Assembly: GCA_964436865.1 (NCBI GenBank)
Contig: CAYTFK010000008.1
Span: forward strand, 1 to 58,386
From: JAXGPP01 sp964436865
Lineage (GTDB): Bacteria; Planctomycetota; Planctomycetia; Pirellulales; Thermoguttaceae
Reading direction: 5' to 3'
Length of the DNA stretch: 58,386 bases
A model generated the notes under the pieces. It had not been told where the DNA came from. It was given only the letters and a program-made list of their open reading frames with translations, and did not search any database. Within the stretch, counting starts at the first letter, position 1, and the number at the start of each line of letters is the position of its first letter. The translations under genes and the position numbers were made by a program. Below, one piece after another: positions 58,340-58,386 of this stretch.

Positions 58340-58386
58340 AGATCGGAAGAGCGTCGTGTAGGGAAAGAGTGTAGGATAGGGTGTAG
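58340..58386. other. Sequencing-adapter contamination at contig end
   Basis: Bases 58340-58372 match the start of the Illumina TruSeq universal adapter in reverse complement (AGATCGGAAGAGCGTCGTGT and onward). The final 14 bases (AGGATAGGGTGTAG) do not follow the adapter and look like low-quality read ends. This stretch is not part of the genome. Confidence 0.93.

Noticed and set aside
1..58386. CRISPR arrays, rRNA genes and prophage structural genes
   Set aside because: None was seen: there are no regularly spaced direct repeats, no conserved rRNA segments and no capsid, tail or terminase-like proteins.

Overview
This window is about 58 kb of high-GC bacterial chromosome and most likely comes from a planctomycete close to the Pirellulales/Thermogutta group. 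The evidence is gene content typical of that group: a TPR protein carrying two RNA polymerase alpha-CTD domains, a SecD-SecF fusion, large AsmA-like envelope proteins, many serine/threonine kinase, FHA and PP2C signalling proteins, a long-form (yeast-like) PurC, and small secreted or cytosolic proteins that I recognise as planctomycete-specific. KdsA and the AsmA-like proteins indicate a Gram-negative type outer membrane. The last 47 bases begin with Illumina adapter sequence, so the right edge is the artificial end of a contig and the terminal Xer recombinase gene is cut there.

Layout. 1-333: 5' part of dapF (minus). 334-8666: an accessory stretch. It holds a palindromic repeat pair, a truncated receiver-domain gene interrupted by a REP-associated tyrosine transposase (RAYT) element, debris of an HNH toxin followed by small immunity-like genes, a DUF932-like gene, and a tandem pseudokinase-kinase. 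8680-16769: envelope genes (AsmA-like protein, GT39-type glycosyltransferase), an NCS1 permease with a clear terminator, and tilS. 17629-20115: rny-ymdB, the classical RNase Y/phosphodiesterase pair. 20828-25431: a compact set made of kamA, a YkgJ-type Cys-cluster gene, two ATP-grasp ligases and a GNAT acetyltransferase. This is the best candidate here for an undescribed pathway. 25439-38842: a mixed region with a second GNAT, DUF2752, a lipoprotein, purC, a glycoside-hydrolase-like protein, an FHA-GAF-PP2C phosphatase, tRNA-Gln(CUG), a degenerate tandem GGDEF protein, an AsmA-like protein, aroC, a serine-less alpha/beta hydrolase and a LysM protein.

39194-46402: secDF-yajC-tgt in the conserved order, the TPR/alpha-CTD protein and tRNA-Thr(CGU), all on the minus strand. 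46993-53331 (plus): a diacylglycerol-kinase-like gene, kdsA, a transglutaminase-like lipoprotein, then rpmE-prfA-prmC. 53450-58339: a C-terminally truncated YhcG/DUF1016 gene colliding with a YhaM-like exonuclease gene, a small secreted protein, a PhoD-type phosphatase and the N-terminal part of a Xer recombinase.

Housekeeping modules (translation: rpmE, prfA, prmC, tilS, tgt, tRNAs; secretion: yajC, secDF; biosynthesis: dapF, aroC, purC, kdsA) are intact. Novelty is concentrated in the accessory stretch at 1.2-8.7 kb, in the kamA/ATP-grasp/GNAT set, and in several proteins whose catalytic residues have been replaced (pseudokinase, GGDEF, alpha/beta hydrolase). All calls come from reading the sequence; no database search was run.
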